NCBI GenBank assembly: GCA_964036275.1
Contig: CAXIWQ010000254.1
Span: 186,001-250,000, forward strand
Length of the DNA: 64,000 bases
Reading direction: 5' to 3'
From: Litoditis marina
Taxonomy: Eukaryota; Nematoda; Chromadorea; Rhabditida; Rhabditidae
Under the pieces are notes generated by a model, which searched no databases, was not told the DNA's origin, and saw only the letters and a list, made by a program, of their open reading frames with translations. Made by a program: the position numbers and the translations under genes. Shown piece after piece: positions 25,001 to 37,609 of this stretch; the first letter of the stretch is position 1, and the number at the start of each line of letters is the position of its first letter.

Positions 25001-25680
25001 GAGGCAAAGAGTCAATAACCGCGTTAATTCTTCTTTTGTGGCTGTGCGCCACAGAATATATAGTCGTATTAGGTTTTTGTAGCTGGGAGCAACAGACTTG
25101 ATAGCCGTATGAACTGTTCTCTGTAGCTGCAAGGCAAAGAGTCGATAACCGCGTTAATTTGTCTTTTGTAACTGTGCGCCACAGAATATAGAGTCGTATT
25201 AGGTTTTCGTAGCTGGGAGCAACAGACTTGATAGCCGTATGAATTTTTTTCTGTAGCTGCAAGGCAAAGAGGTAATAACCGCGTTAATTTGTCTTTTGTG
25301 GCTGTGCGCCACAGAATAGATTGTCGTATCAGGTTTTTGTAGCTGGGAGCAACAGACTTGATAGCCGTATGAACTTTTCTCTGTAGCTGCAAGCCAACAA
25401 GTCGATAACCGCGATAATTCGTATTTTGTGGCTGTGCGCCACAGAATAGATAGTCGTATTAGGTTTTTATAGCTGGGAGCAACATATTTGATAGCCGTAT
25501 AACCTTTTTCCTGTAGCTGCACGGCAAAGAGTCAATAACCGCGTTAATTTGTCTTTTGTGGCTGTGCGCCACAGACTATAAAGTCGTATTAGGTTTTTGT
25601 AGCTGGGAGCAACAGACTTGATAGCCGTATGAACTTTTTTCTGTAGCTGCAAGGCAAAGAGGAAATAACCGCGTTAATTT

Positions 25681-25720
25681 GTTTTTTTGTGGCTGTGCGC
25701 CACAGAATAGATTTCGTATC
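25681..25720 (+). repeat. Monomer variant with paired +1/-1 indels
   Basis: The run is GTTTTTTTGTGG instead of GTCTTTTGTGG (one base longer), followed by ATAGATTTCG instead of ATAGATTGTCG (one base shorter). The same pair occurs at 26,591, 33,955 and 42,276, so it is an inherited marker rather than an error. The spacings are 910, 7,364 and 8,321 bp. Confidence 0.85.
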
Positions 25721-28629
25721 AGGTTTTTGTAGCTGGGAGCAACAGACTTGATAGCCGTATGAACTTTTTTCTGTAGCTGCAAGGCAAAGAGGTAATAACC
25801 GCGTTAATTTGTCTTTTGTGGCTGTGCGCCACAGAATAGATTGTCGTATCAGGTTTTTGTAGCTGGGAGCAACAGACTTGATAGCCGTATGAACTTTTTT
25901 CTGTAGCTGCAAGGCAAAGAGGTAATAACCGCGTTAATTTGTCTTTTGTGGCTGTGCGCCATAGGATATAAAGTCGTATTAGGTTTTTGTAGCCATGAGC
26001 AACAGACTTGATAGCCGTATGAACTGTTCTCTGTAGCTGCAAGGCAAAGAGTCGATAACCGCGTTAATTTGTCTTTTGTAACTGTGCGCCACAGAATATA
26101 GAGTCGTATTAGGTTTTCGTAGCTGGGAGCAACAGACTTGATAGCCGTATGAATTTTTTTCTGTAGCTGCAAGGCAAAGAGGTAATAACCGCGTTAATTT
26201 GTCTTTTGTGGCTGTGCGCCACAGAATAGATTGTCGTATCAGGTTTTTGTAGCTGGGAGCAACAGACTTGATAGCCGTATGAACTTTTCTCTGTAGCTGC
26301 AAGCCAACAAGTCGATAACCGCGATAATTCGTATTTTGTGGCTGTGCGCCACAGAATAGATAGTCGTATTAGGTTTTTATAGCTGGGAGCAACATATTTG
26401 ATAGCCGTATAACCTTTTTCCTGTAGCTGCACGGCAAAGAGTCAATAACCGCGTTAATTTGTCTTTTGTGGCTGTGCGCCACAGACTATAAAGTCGTATT
26501 AGGTTTTTGTAGCTGGGAGCAACAGACTTGATAGCCGTATGAACTTTTTTCTGTAGCTGCAAGGCAAAGAGGAAATAACCGCGTTAATTTGTTTTTTTGT
26601 GGCTGTGCGCCACAGAATAGATTTCGTATCAGGTTTTTGTAGCTGGGAGCAACAGACTTGATAGCCGTATGAACTTTTTTCTGTAGCTGCAAGGCAAAGA
26701 GGTAATAACCGCGTTAATTTGTCTTTTGTGGCTGTGCGCCACAGAATAGATTGTCGTATCAGGTTTTTGTAGCTGGGAGCAACAGACTTGATAGCCGTAT
26801 GAACTTTTTTCTGTAGCTGCAAGGCAAAGAGGTAATAACCGCGTTAATTTGTCTTTTGTGGCTGTGCGCCATAGGATATAAAGTCGTATTAGGTTTTTGT
26901 AGCCATGAGCAACAGACTTGATAGCCGTATAAACTTTTTTTTGTAGCTGCAAGGCAAAGAGTCGATAACCGCGTTATATCGTATTTTGTGGCTGTGTGCC
27001 ACAGAATAGATAGTTGTATTGGGTTTTTCTAGCTGGGAGCAACATACTTGATAGCCATATAAACTTTTTTCTGTAGCTGCACGGCAAAGAGTCAATAACC
27101 GCGTTAATTTGTCTTTTGTGGCTGTGCGCCACAGAATATAAAGTCGTATTAGGTTTTTGTAGCTGGGAGCAACAGACTTGATAGCCGTATAAACTTTTTT
27201 TTCTGTAGCTGCAAGGCAAAGAGATAATAACCGCGTTAATTTGTCTTTTGTGGCTGTGCGCCACAGAATATAAAGTCGTATTAGGTTTTTGTAGCTGGGA
27301 GCAACAGATTTGATAGCCGTATGAAATGTTCTCTGTAACTGCAAGGCAAAGAGTCAATAACCGCGTTAATTTGTATTTTGTGGCTGTGCGCCACAGAATA
27401 TAAAGTCGTATTATGTTTTTGTAGTTGGAAGCAACAGACTTGATAGCCGTATGATTTTTTTTTGTAGCTGCAAGTCAAAATGTCAATAACCGCGTTAATT
27501 CGTCTTTGTGGCTGTGCGCCACAGAATAGATTGTCGTATTAGGTTTTTGTAGCTGGGAGCAACAGATTTGATAGCCGTATGAAATGTTCTCTGTAACTGC
27601 GAGGCAAAGAGTCAATAACCGCGTTAATTCGTGTTTTGTGGCTGTGCGCCACAGAATATATAGTCGTATTAGGTTTTTGTAGCTGGGAGCAACAGACTTG
27701 ATAGCCGTATGAACTTTTCTCTGTAGCTGCAAGCCAACAAGTCGATAACCGCGATAATTTGTATTTTCTGGCTGTGCGCCACAGAATAGATTGTCGTATT
27801 AGGTTTTTGTAGCTGGGAGCAACAGATTTGATAGCCGTATGAACTGTTCTCTGTAGCTGCAAGGCAAAGAGTCGATAACCGCGTCAATTCGTATTTTGTG
27901 GCTGTGCGCCACAGAATAGATAGTCGGATTAGGTTTTTGTAGCTGGGAGCAACATACTTGGTAGCCGTATAACCTTTTTCCTGTAGCTGCACGGCAAAGA
28001 GTCAATAACCGCGTTAATTTGTCTTTTGTGGCTGTGCGCCACAGAATATGAAGTCGTATTAGGTTTTTGTAGCTGGGAGCAACAGACTTGATGGCCGTAT
28101 GAACTTTTTTCTGTAGCTGCAAGGCAAAGAAGTAATAACCGCGTTAATTTGTCTTTTGTGGCTGTGCGCCACAGAATATATTGTCGTATCAGTTTTTGTA
28201 GCTGGGAGCAACAGACTTGATAGCCGTATGAATTTTTTTCTGTAGCTGCAAGGCAAAGAGGTAATAACCGCGTTAATTTGTCTTTTGTGGCTGTGCGCCA
28301 TAGGATATAAAGTCGTATTAGGTTTTTGTAGCCATGAGCAACAGACTTGATAGCCGTATAAACTTTTTTTTGTAGCTGCAAGGCAAAGAGTCGATAACCG
28401 CGTTATATCGTATTTTGTGGCTGTGTGCCACAGAATAGATAGTTGTATTGGGTTTTTCTAGCTGGGAGCAACATACTTGATAGCCATATAAACTTTTTTC
28501 TGTAGCTGCACGGCAAAGAGTCAATAACCGCGTTAATTTGTCTTTTGTGGCTGTGCGCCACAGAATATAAAGTCGTATTAGGTTTTTGTAGCTGGGAGCA
28601 ACAGACTTGATAGCCGTATAAACTTTTTT

Positions 28630-28660
28630 ACTTATTAGGTTTTTGCAACATTAGCAACAG
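28630..28660 (+). repeat. Out-of-register rearranged monomer segment, copy a
   Basis: After a subunit 2 T-run the sequence jumps to ACTTATTAGGTTTTTGCAAC and then ATTAGCAACAG before a second TATTAGGTTTTT. Consecutive subunit 2 starts (28,587 and 28,672) are only 85 bp apart instead of 130. An identical segment lies at 44,317-44,347. Confidence 0.85.
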
Positions 28661-30459
28661 TATTAGGTTTTTGTAGCTGGGAGCAACGGACTTGATAGCC
28701 GTATAAACTTTTTTTCTGTAGCTGCAAGGCAAAGAGATAATAACCGCGTTAATTTGTCTTTTGTGGCTGTGCGCCACAGAATATAAAGTCGTATTAGGTT
28801 TTTGTAGCTGGGAGCAACAGATTTGATAGCCGTATGAAATGTTCTCTGTAACTGCAAGGCAAAGAGTCAATAACCGCGTTAATTTGTATTTTGTGGCTGT
28901 GCGCCACAGAATATAAAGTCGTATTATGTTTTTGTAGTTGGAAGCAACAGACTTGATAGCCGTAATTTTTTTTTTGTAGCTGCAAGTCAAAATGTCAATA
29001 ACCGCGTTAATTCGTCTTTGTGGCTGTGCGCCACAGAATAGATTGTCGTATTAGGTTTTTGTAGCTGGGAGCAACAGATTTGATAGCCGTATGAAATGTT
29101 CTCTGTAACTGCGAGGCAAAGAGTCAATAACCGCGTTAATTTGTCTTTTGTGGCTGTGCGCCACAGAATATATAGTCGTATTAGGTTTTGTAGCTGGGAG
29201 CAACAGACTTGATAGCCGTATGAACTTTTCTCTGTAGCTGCAAGCCAACAAGTCGATAACCGCGATAATTTGTATTTTCTGGCTGTGCGCCACAGAATAG
29301 ATTGTCGTATTAGGTTTTTGTAGCTGGGAGCAACAGATTTGATAGCCGTATGAACTGTTCTCTGTAGCTGCAAGGCAAAGAGTCGATAACCGCGTCAATT
29401 CGTATTTTGTGGCTGTGCGCCACAGAATAGATAGTCGTATTAGGTTTTTGTAGCTGGGAGCAACATACTTGGTAGCCGTATAACCTTTTTCCTGTAGCTG
29501 CACGGCAAAGAGTCAATAACCGCGTTAATTTGTCTTTTGTGGCTGTGCGCCACAGAATATGAAGTCGTATTAGGTTTTTGTAGCTGGGAGCAACAGACTT
29601 GATGGCCGTATGAACTTTTTTCTGTAGCTGCAAGGCAAAGAAGTAATAACCGCGTTAATTTGTCTTTTGTGGCTGTGCGCCACAGAATATATTGTCGTAT
29701 CAGGTTTTTGTAGCTGGGAGCAACAGACTTGATAGCCGTATGAACTTTTCTCTGTAGCTGCAAGCCAACAAGTCGATAACCGCGATATTTCGTGTTTTGT
29801 GGCTGTGCGCCACAGAATAGATTGTCGTATTAGGTTTTTGTAGCTGGGAGCGACAGATTTGATAGCCGTATGAACTGTTCTCTGTAGCTGCAAGCCAAAG
29901 AGACGATAACCGCGTTAATTCGTATTTTGTGGCTGTGCGCCACATAATAGATAGTCGTATTAGGTTTTTGTATCTGGGAGCAACAGACTTGATAGCCGTA
30001 TGAACTGTTCTCTGTAGTTGCAAGGCAAAGAGTCGATAACCGCGTTAATTCGTATTTTGTGGCTGTGCGCCACAGAATAGATTGTCGTATTAGGTTTTTG
30101 TAGCTGGGAGCAACATACTCGATAGCCGTATAAACTTTTTTATATAGCTGCACGGTAAAGAGTCAATAACCGCGTTAATTTGTCTTTTGTGGCTGTGCGC
30201 CACAGAATAGTAAGTCGTATTAGGTTTTTGTAGCTGGGAGCAACAGACTTGATAGCCGTATGAACTTTTTTCTGTAGCTGCAAGGCAAAGAGTCAATAAC
30301 CGCGTTAATTCGTCTTTTGTGGCTGTGTGCCACAGAAAAGATAGTTGTATTTGGTTTTTCTAGCTGGGAGCAACAGACTTGATAGCCGTATGAACTTTTT
30401 TCTGTAGCTGCAAGGCAAAGAGGTAATAACCGCGTTAATTTGTCTTTTGTGGCTGTGCG

Positions 30460-33400
30460 CCATAGGATATAAAGTCGTATTAGGTTTTTGTAGCCATGAG
30501 CAACAGACTTGATAGCCGTATAAACTTTTTTCTGTAGCTGCAAGGCAAAGAGTCGATAACCGCGTTATATCGTATTTTGTGGCTGTGTGCCACAGAATAG
30601 ATAGTTGTATTGGGTTTTTCTAGCTGGGAGCAACATACTTGATAGCCATATAAACTTTTTTCTGTAGCTGCACGGCAAAGAGTCAATAACCGCGTTAATT
30701 TGTCTTTTGTGGCTGTGCGCCACAGAATATAAAGTCGTATTAGGTTTTTGTAGCTGGGAGCAACATACTTAATAGCCGTATAAACTTTTTTTCTGTAGCT
30801 GCAAGGCAAAGAGGTAATAACCGCGTTAATTTGTCTTTTGTGGCTGTGCGCCACAGAATATAAAGTCGTATTAGGTTTTTGTAGCTGGGAGCAACAGATT
30901 TGATAACCGTATGAAATGTTCTCTGTAACTGCAAGGCAAAGAGTCAATAACCGCGTTAATTTGTATTTTGTGGCTGTGCGCCACAGAATATAAAGTCGTA
31001 TTATGTTTTTGTAGCTGGGAGCAACAAACTTGATAGCCGTATGAATTTTTCTCTGTAGCTGCAAGCCAACAAGTCGATAACCGCGATAATTTGTATTTTG
31101 TGGCTGTGCGCCACAGAATAGATTGTCGTATTAGGTTTTTGTAGCTGGGAGCAACAGATTTGATAGCCGTATGAACTGTTCTCTGTAGCTGCAAGGCAAA
31201 GAGTCAATAACCGCGTTAATTTGTCTTTTGTGGCTGTGCGCCACAGAATATAAAGTCGTATTGGGTTTTTCTAGCTGGGAGCAACATACTTGATAGCCAT
31301 ATAAACTTTTTTCTGTAGCTGCACGGCAAAGAGTCAATAACCGCGTTAATTTGTCTTTTGTGGCTGTGCGCCACAGAATATAAAGTCGTATTAGGTTTTT
31401 GTAGCTGGGAGCAACAGACTTGATAGCCGTACAAACTTTTTTTCTGTAGCTGCAAGGCAAAGAGGTAATAACCGCGTTAATTTGTCTTTTGTGGCTGTGC
31501 GCCACAGAATAGATTGTCGTATCAGGTTTTTGTAGCTGGGAGCAACAGACTTGATAGCCGTATGAACTTTTCTCTGTAGCTGCAAGCCAACAAGTCGATA
31601 ACCGCGATAATTCGTATTTTGTGGCTGTGCGCCACAGAATAGATTGTCGTATTAGGTTTTTGTAGCTGGGAGCAACAGATTTGATAGCCGTATGAACTGT
31701 TCTTTGTAGCTGCAAGGCAAAGAGTCGATAACCGCGTTAATTCGTATTTTGTGGCTGTGCGCCACAGAATAGATAGTCGTATTAGGTTTTTGTAGCTGGG
31801 AGCAACATATTTGATAGCCGTATAACCTTTTTTCTGTAGCTGCACGGCAAAGAGTCAATAACCGCGTTAATTTGTCTTTTGTGGCTGTGCGCCACAGAAT
31901 ATAAAGTCGTATTAGGTTTTTGTAGCTGGGAGCAACAGACTTGATAGCCGTATGAACTTTTTTCTGTAGCTGCAAGGCAAAGAGGTAATAACCGCGTTAA
32001 TTTGTCTTTTGTGGCTGTGCGCCACAGAATAGATTGTCGTATCAGGTTTTTGTAGCTGGGAGCAACAGACTTGATAGCCGTATGAACTTTTTTCTGTAGC
32101 TGCAAGGCAAAGAGGTAATAACCGCGTTAATTTGTCTTTTGTGGCTGTGCGCCATAGGATATAAAGTCGTATTAGGTTTTTGTAGCCATGAGCAACAGAC
32201 TTGATAGCCGTATAAACTTTTTTCTGTAGCTGCAAGGCAAAGAGTCGATAACCGCGTTATATCGTAATTTTTGGCTGTGTGCCACAGAATAGATAGTTGT
32301 ATTGGGTTTTTCTAGCTGGGAGCAACATACTTGATAGCCATATAAACTTTTTTCTGTAGCTGCACGGCAAAGAGTCAATAACCGCGTTAATTTGTCTTTT
32401 GTGGCTGTGCGCCACAGAATATAAAGTCGTATTAGGTTTTTGTAGCTGGGAGCAACATACTTGATAGCCGTATAAACTTTTTTTCTGTAGCTGCAAGGCA
32501 AAGAGGTAATAACCGCGTTAATTTGTCTTTTGTGGCTGTGCGCCACAGAATATAAAGTCGTATTAGGTTTTTGTAGCTGGGAGCAACAGATTTGATAGCC
32601 GTATGAAATGTTCTCTGTAACTGCAAGGCAAAGAGTCAATAACCGCGTTAATTTGTATTTTGTGGCTGTGCGCCACAGAATATAAAGTCGTATTATGTTT
32701 TTGTAGTTGGAAGCAACAGACTTGATAGCCGTATGATTTTTTTTTTTGTAGCTGCAAGTCAAAATGTCAATAACCGCGTTAATTCGTCTTTGTGGCTGTG
32801 CGCCTCAGAATAGATTGTCGTATTAGGTTTTTGTAGCTGGGAGCAACAGATTTGATAGCCGTATGAAATGTTCTCTGTAACTGCGAGGCAAAGAGTCAAT
32901 AACCGCGTTAATTCGTCTTTTGTGGCTGTGCGCCACAGAATATATAGTCGTATTAGGTTTTTGTAGCTGGGAGCAACAAACTTGATAGCCGTATGAACTT
33001 TTCTCTGTAGCTGCAAGCCAACAAGTCGATAACCGCGATAATTTGTATTTTGTGGCTGTGCGCCACAGAATAGATTGTCGTATTAGGTTTTTGTAGCTGG
33101 GAGCAACATATTTGATAGCCGTATGAACTGTTCTCTGTAGCTGCAAGGCAAAGAGTCGATAACCGCGTCAATTCGTATTTTGTGGCTGTGCGCCACAGAA
33201 TAGATTGTCGTATTAGGTTTTTGTAGCTGGGAGCAACAGATTTGATAGCCGTATGAAATATTCTCTGTAACTGCGAGGCAAAGAGTCAATAACCGCGTTA
33301 ATTCTTCTTTTGTGGCTGTGCGCCACAGAATATATAGTCGTATTAGGTTTTTGTAGCTGGGAGCAACAGACTTGATAGCCGTATGAACTGTTCTCTGTAG

Positions 33401-36400
33401 CTGCAAGGCAAAGAGTCGATAACCGCGTTAATTTGTCTTTTGTAACTGTGCGCCACAGAATATAGAGTCGTATTAGGTTTTCGTAGCTGGGAGCAACAGA
33501 CTTGATAGCCGTATGAATTTTTTTCTGTAGCTGCAAGGCAAAGAGGTAATAACCGCGTTAATTTGTCTTTTGTGGCTGTGCGCCACAGAATAGATTGTCG
33601 TATCAGGTTTTTGTAGCTGGGAGCAACAGACTTGATAGCCGTATGAACTTTTCTCTGTAGCTGCAAGCCAACAAGTCGATAACCGCGATAATTCGTATTT
33701 TGTGGCTGTGCGCCACAGAATAGATAGTCGTATTAGGTTTTTATAGCTGGGAGCAACATATTTGATAGCCGTATAACCTTTTTCCTGTAGCTGCACGGCA
33801 AAGAGTCAATAACCGCGTTAATTTGTCTTTTGTGGCTGTGCGCCACAGACTATAAAGTCGTATTAGGTTTTTGTAGCTGGGAGCAACAGACTTGATAGCC
33901 GTATGAACTTTTTTCTGTAGCTGCAAGGCAAAGAGGAAATAACCGCGTTAATTTGTTTTTTTGTGGCTGTGCGCCACAGAATAGATTTCGTATCAGGTTT
34001 TTGTAGCTGGGAGCAACAGACTTGATAGCCGTATGAACTTTTTTCTGTAGCTGCAAGGCAAAGAGGTAATAACCGCGTTAATTTGTCTTTTGTGGCTGTG
34101 CGCCACAGAATAGATTGTCGTATCAGGTTTTTGTAGCTGGGAGCAACAGACTTGATAGCCGTATGAACTTTTTTCTGTAGCTGCAAGGCAAAGAGGTAAT
34201 AACCGCGGTAATTTGTCTTTTGTGGCTGTGCGCCATAGGATATAAAGTCGTATTAGGTTTTTGTAGCCATGAGCAACAGACTTGATAGCCGTATAAACTT
34301 TTTTTTGTAGCTGCAAGGCAAAGAGTCGATAACCGCGTTATATCGTATTTTGTGGCTGTGTGCCACAGAATAGATAGTTGTATTGGGTTTTTCTAGCTGG
34401 GAGCAACATACTTGATAGCCATATAAACTTTTTTCTGTAGCTGCACGGCAAAGAGTCAATAACCGCGTTAATTTGTCTTTTGTGGCTGTGCGCCACAGAA
34501 TATAAAGTCGTATTAGGTTTTTGTAGCTGGGAGCAACAGACTTGATAGCCGTATAAACTTTTTTTTCTGTAGCTGCAAGGCAAAGAGATAATAACCGCGT
34601 TAATTTGTCTTTTGTGGCTGTGCGCCACAGAATATAAAGTCGTATTAGGTTTTTGTAGCTGGGAGCAACAGATTTGATAGCCGTATGAAATGTTCTCTGT
34701 AACTGCAAGGCAAAGAGTCAATAACCGCGTTAATTTGTATTTTGTGGCTGTGCGCCACAGAATATAAAGTCGTATTATGTTTTTGTAGTTGGAAGCAACA
34801 GACTTGATAGCCGTATGATTTTTTTTTTGTAGCTGCAAGTCAAAATGTCAATAACCGCGTTAATTCGTCTTTGTGGCTGTGCGCCACAGAATAGATTGTC
34901 GTATTAGGTTTTTGTAGCTGGGAGCAACAGATTTGATAGCCGTATGAAATGTTCTCTGTAACTGCGAGGCAAAGAGTCAATAACCGCGTTAATTCGTCTT
35001 TTGTGGCTGTGCGCCACAGAATATATAGTCGTATTAGGTTTTTGTAGCTGGGAGCAACAGACTTGATAGCCGTATGAACTTTTCTCTGTAGCTGCAAGCC
35101 AACAAGTCGATAACCGCGATAATTTGTATTTTCTGGCTGTGCGCCACAGAATAGATTGTCGTATTAGGTTTTTGTAGCTGGGAGCAACAGATTTGATAGC
35201 CGTATGAACTGTTCTCTGTAGCTGCAAGGCAAAGAGTCGATAACCGCGTCAATTCGTATTTTGTGGCTGTGCGCCACAGAATAGATAGTCGGATTAGGTT
35301 TTTGTAGCTGGGAGCAACATACTTGGTAGCCGTATAACCTTTTTCCTGTAGCTGCACGGCAAAGAGTCAATAACCGCGTTAATTTGTCTTTTGTGGCTGT
35401 GCGCCACAGAATATGAAGTCGTATTAGGTTTTTGTAGCTGGGAGCAACAGACTTGATGGCCGTATGAACTTTTTTCTGTAGCTGCAAGGCAAAGAAGTAA
35501 TAACCGCGTTAATTTGTCTTTTGTGGCTGTGCGCCACAGAATATATTGTCGTATCAGGTTTTTGTAGCTGGGAGCAACAGACTTGATAGCCGTATGAATT
35601 TTTTTCTGTAGCTGCAAGGCAAAGAGGTAATAACCGCGTTAATTTGTCTTTTGTGGCTGTGCGCCATAGGATATAAAGTCGTATTAGGTTTTTGTAGCCA
35701 TGAGCAACAGACTTGATAGCCGTATAAACTTTTTTTTGTAGCTGCAAGGCAAAGAGTCGATAACCGCGTTATATCGTATTTTGTGGCTGTGTGCCACAGA
35801 ATAGATAGTTGTATTGGGTTTTTCTAGCTGGGAGCAACATACTTGATAGCCATATAAACTTTTTTCTGTAGCTGCACGGCAAAGAGTCAATAACCGCGTT
35901 AATTTGTCTTTTGTGGCTGTGCGCCACAGAATATAAAGTCGTATTAGGTTTTTGTAGCTGGGAGCAACAGATTTGATAGCCGTATGAAATGTTCTCTGTA
36001 ACTGCAAGGCAAAGAGTCAATAACCGCGTTAATTTGTATTTTGTGGCTGTGCGCCACAGAATATAAAGTCGTATTATGTTTTTGTAGTTGGAAGCAACAG
36101 ACTTGATAGCCGTAATTTTTTTTTGTAGCTGCAAGTCAAAATGTCAATAACCGCGTTAATTCGTCTTTGTGGCTGTGCGCCACAGAATAGATTGTCGTAT
36201 TAGGTTTTTGTAGCTGGGAGCAACAGATTTGATAGCCGTATGAAATGTTCTCTGTAACTGCGAGGCAAAGAGTCAATAACCGCGTTAATTTGTCTTTTGT
36301 GGCTGTGCGCCACAGAATATATAGTCGTATTAGGTTTTTGTAGCTGGGAGCAACAGACTTGATAGCCGTATGAACTTTTCTCTGTAGCTGCAAGCCAACA

Positions 36401-37609
36401 AGTCGATAACCGCGATAATTTGTATTTTCTGGCTGTGCGCCACAGAATAGATTGTCGTATTAGGTTTTTGTAGCTGGGAGCAACAGATTTGATAGCCGTA
36501 TGAACTGTTCTCTGTAGCTGCAAGGCAAAGAGTCGATAACCGCGTCAATTCGTATTTTGTGGCTGTGCGCCACAGAATAGATAGTCGTATTAGGTTTTTG
36601 TAGCTGGGAGCAACATACTTGGTAGCCGTATAACCTTTTTCCTGTAGCTGCACGGCAAAGAGTCAATAACCGCGTTAATTTGTCTTTTGTGGCTGTGCGC
36701 CACAGAATATGAAGTCGTATTAGGTTTTTGTAGCTGGGAGCAACAGACTTGATGGCCGTATGAACTTTTTTCTGTAGCTGCAAGGCAAAGAAGTAATAAC
36801 CGCGTTAATTTGTCTTTTGTGGCTGTGCGCCACAGAATATATTGTCGTATCAGGTTTTTGTAGCTGGGAGCAACAGACTTGATAGCCGTATGAACTTTTC
36901 TCTGTAGCTGCAAGCCAACAAGTCGATAACCGCGATATTTCGTGTTTTGTGGCTGTGCGCCACAGAATAGATTGTCGTATTAGGTTTTTGTAGCTGGGAG
37001 CGACAGATTTGATAGCCGTATGAACTGTTCTCTGTAGCTGCAAGCCAAAGAGACGATAACCGCGTTAATTCGTATTTTGTGGCTGTGCGCCACATAATAG
37101 ATAGTCGTATTAGGTTTTTGTATCTGGGAGCAACAGACTTGATAGCCGTATGAACTGTTCTCTGTAGTTGCAAGGCAAAGAGTCGATAACCGCGTTAATT
37201 CGTATTTTGTGGCTGTGCGCCACAGAATAGATTGTCGTATTAGGTTTTTGTAGCTGGGAGCAACATACTCGATAGCCGTATAAACTTTTTTATATAGCTG
37301 CACGGTAAAGAGTCAATAACCGCGTTAATTTGTCTTTTGTGGCTGTGCGCCACAGAATAGTAAGTCGTATTAGGTTTTTGTAGCTGGGAGCAACAGACTT
37401 GATAGCCGTATAAACTTTTTTCTGTAGCTGCAAGGCAAAGAGTCAATAACCGCGTTAATTCGTCTTTTGTGGCTGTGTGCCACAGAAAAGATAGTTGTAT
37501 TTGGTTTTTCTAGCTGGGAGCAACAGACTTGATAGCCGTATGAACTTTTTTCTGTAGCTGCAAGGCAAAGAGGTAATAACCGCGTTAATTTGTCTTTTGT
37601 GGCTGTGCG
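30460..37609 (+). repeat. Super-higher-order unit, copy 2 (7,150 bp)
   Basis: Markers at 30,460, 32,152, 34,233, 35,664 and 37,610. It is 55 x 130 bp long. Segments at about 29,200-32,990 match about 36,350-40,140 at a constant 7,150-bp offset, spanning the end of copies 1 and 2 and the start of copies 2 and 3. Relative to the other copies it lacks the extra 7-mer, one monomer near 33,100 and about 216 bp around the 28,630-type junction (near 35,960). It is noncoding satellite throughout. Confidence 0.82.

Larger units (their letters stand above)
22057..30459 (+). repeat. Super-higher-order unit, copy 1 (8,403 bp)
   Basis: Bounded by CCATAGGAT markers at 22,057 and 30,460, with internal markers at 23,749, 25,959, 26,869 and 28,298. 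The same ordered monomer variants follow in two further tandem copies. Features peculiar to this copy include an extra 7-mer (910 bp; about 25,090-25,999 repeated at about 26,000-26,909) and a rearranged junction at 28,630 shared only with copy 3. It is noncoding satellite throughout. Confidence 0.82.
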
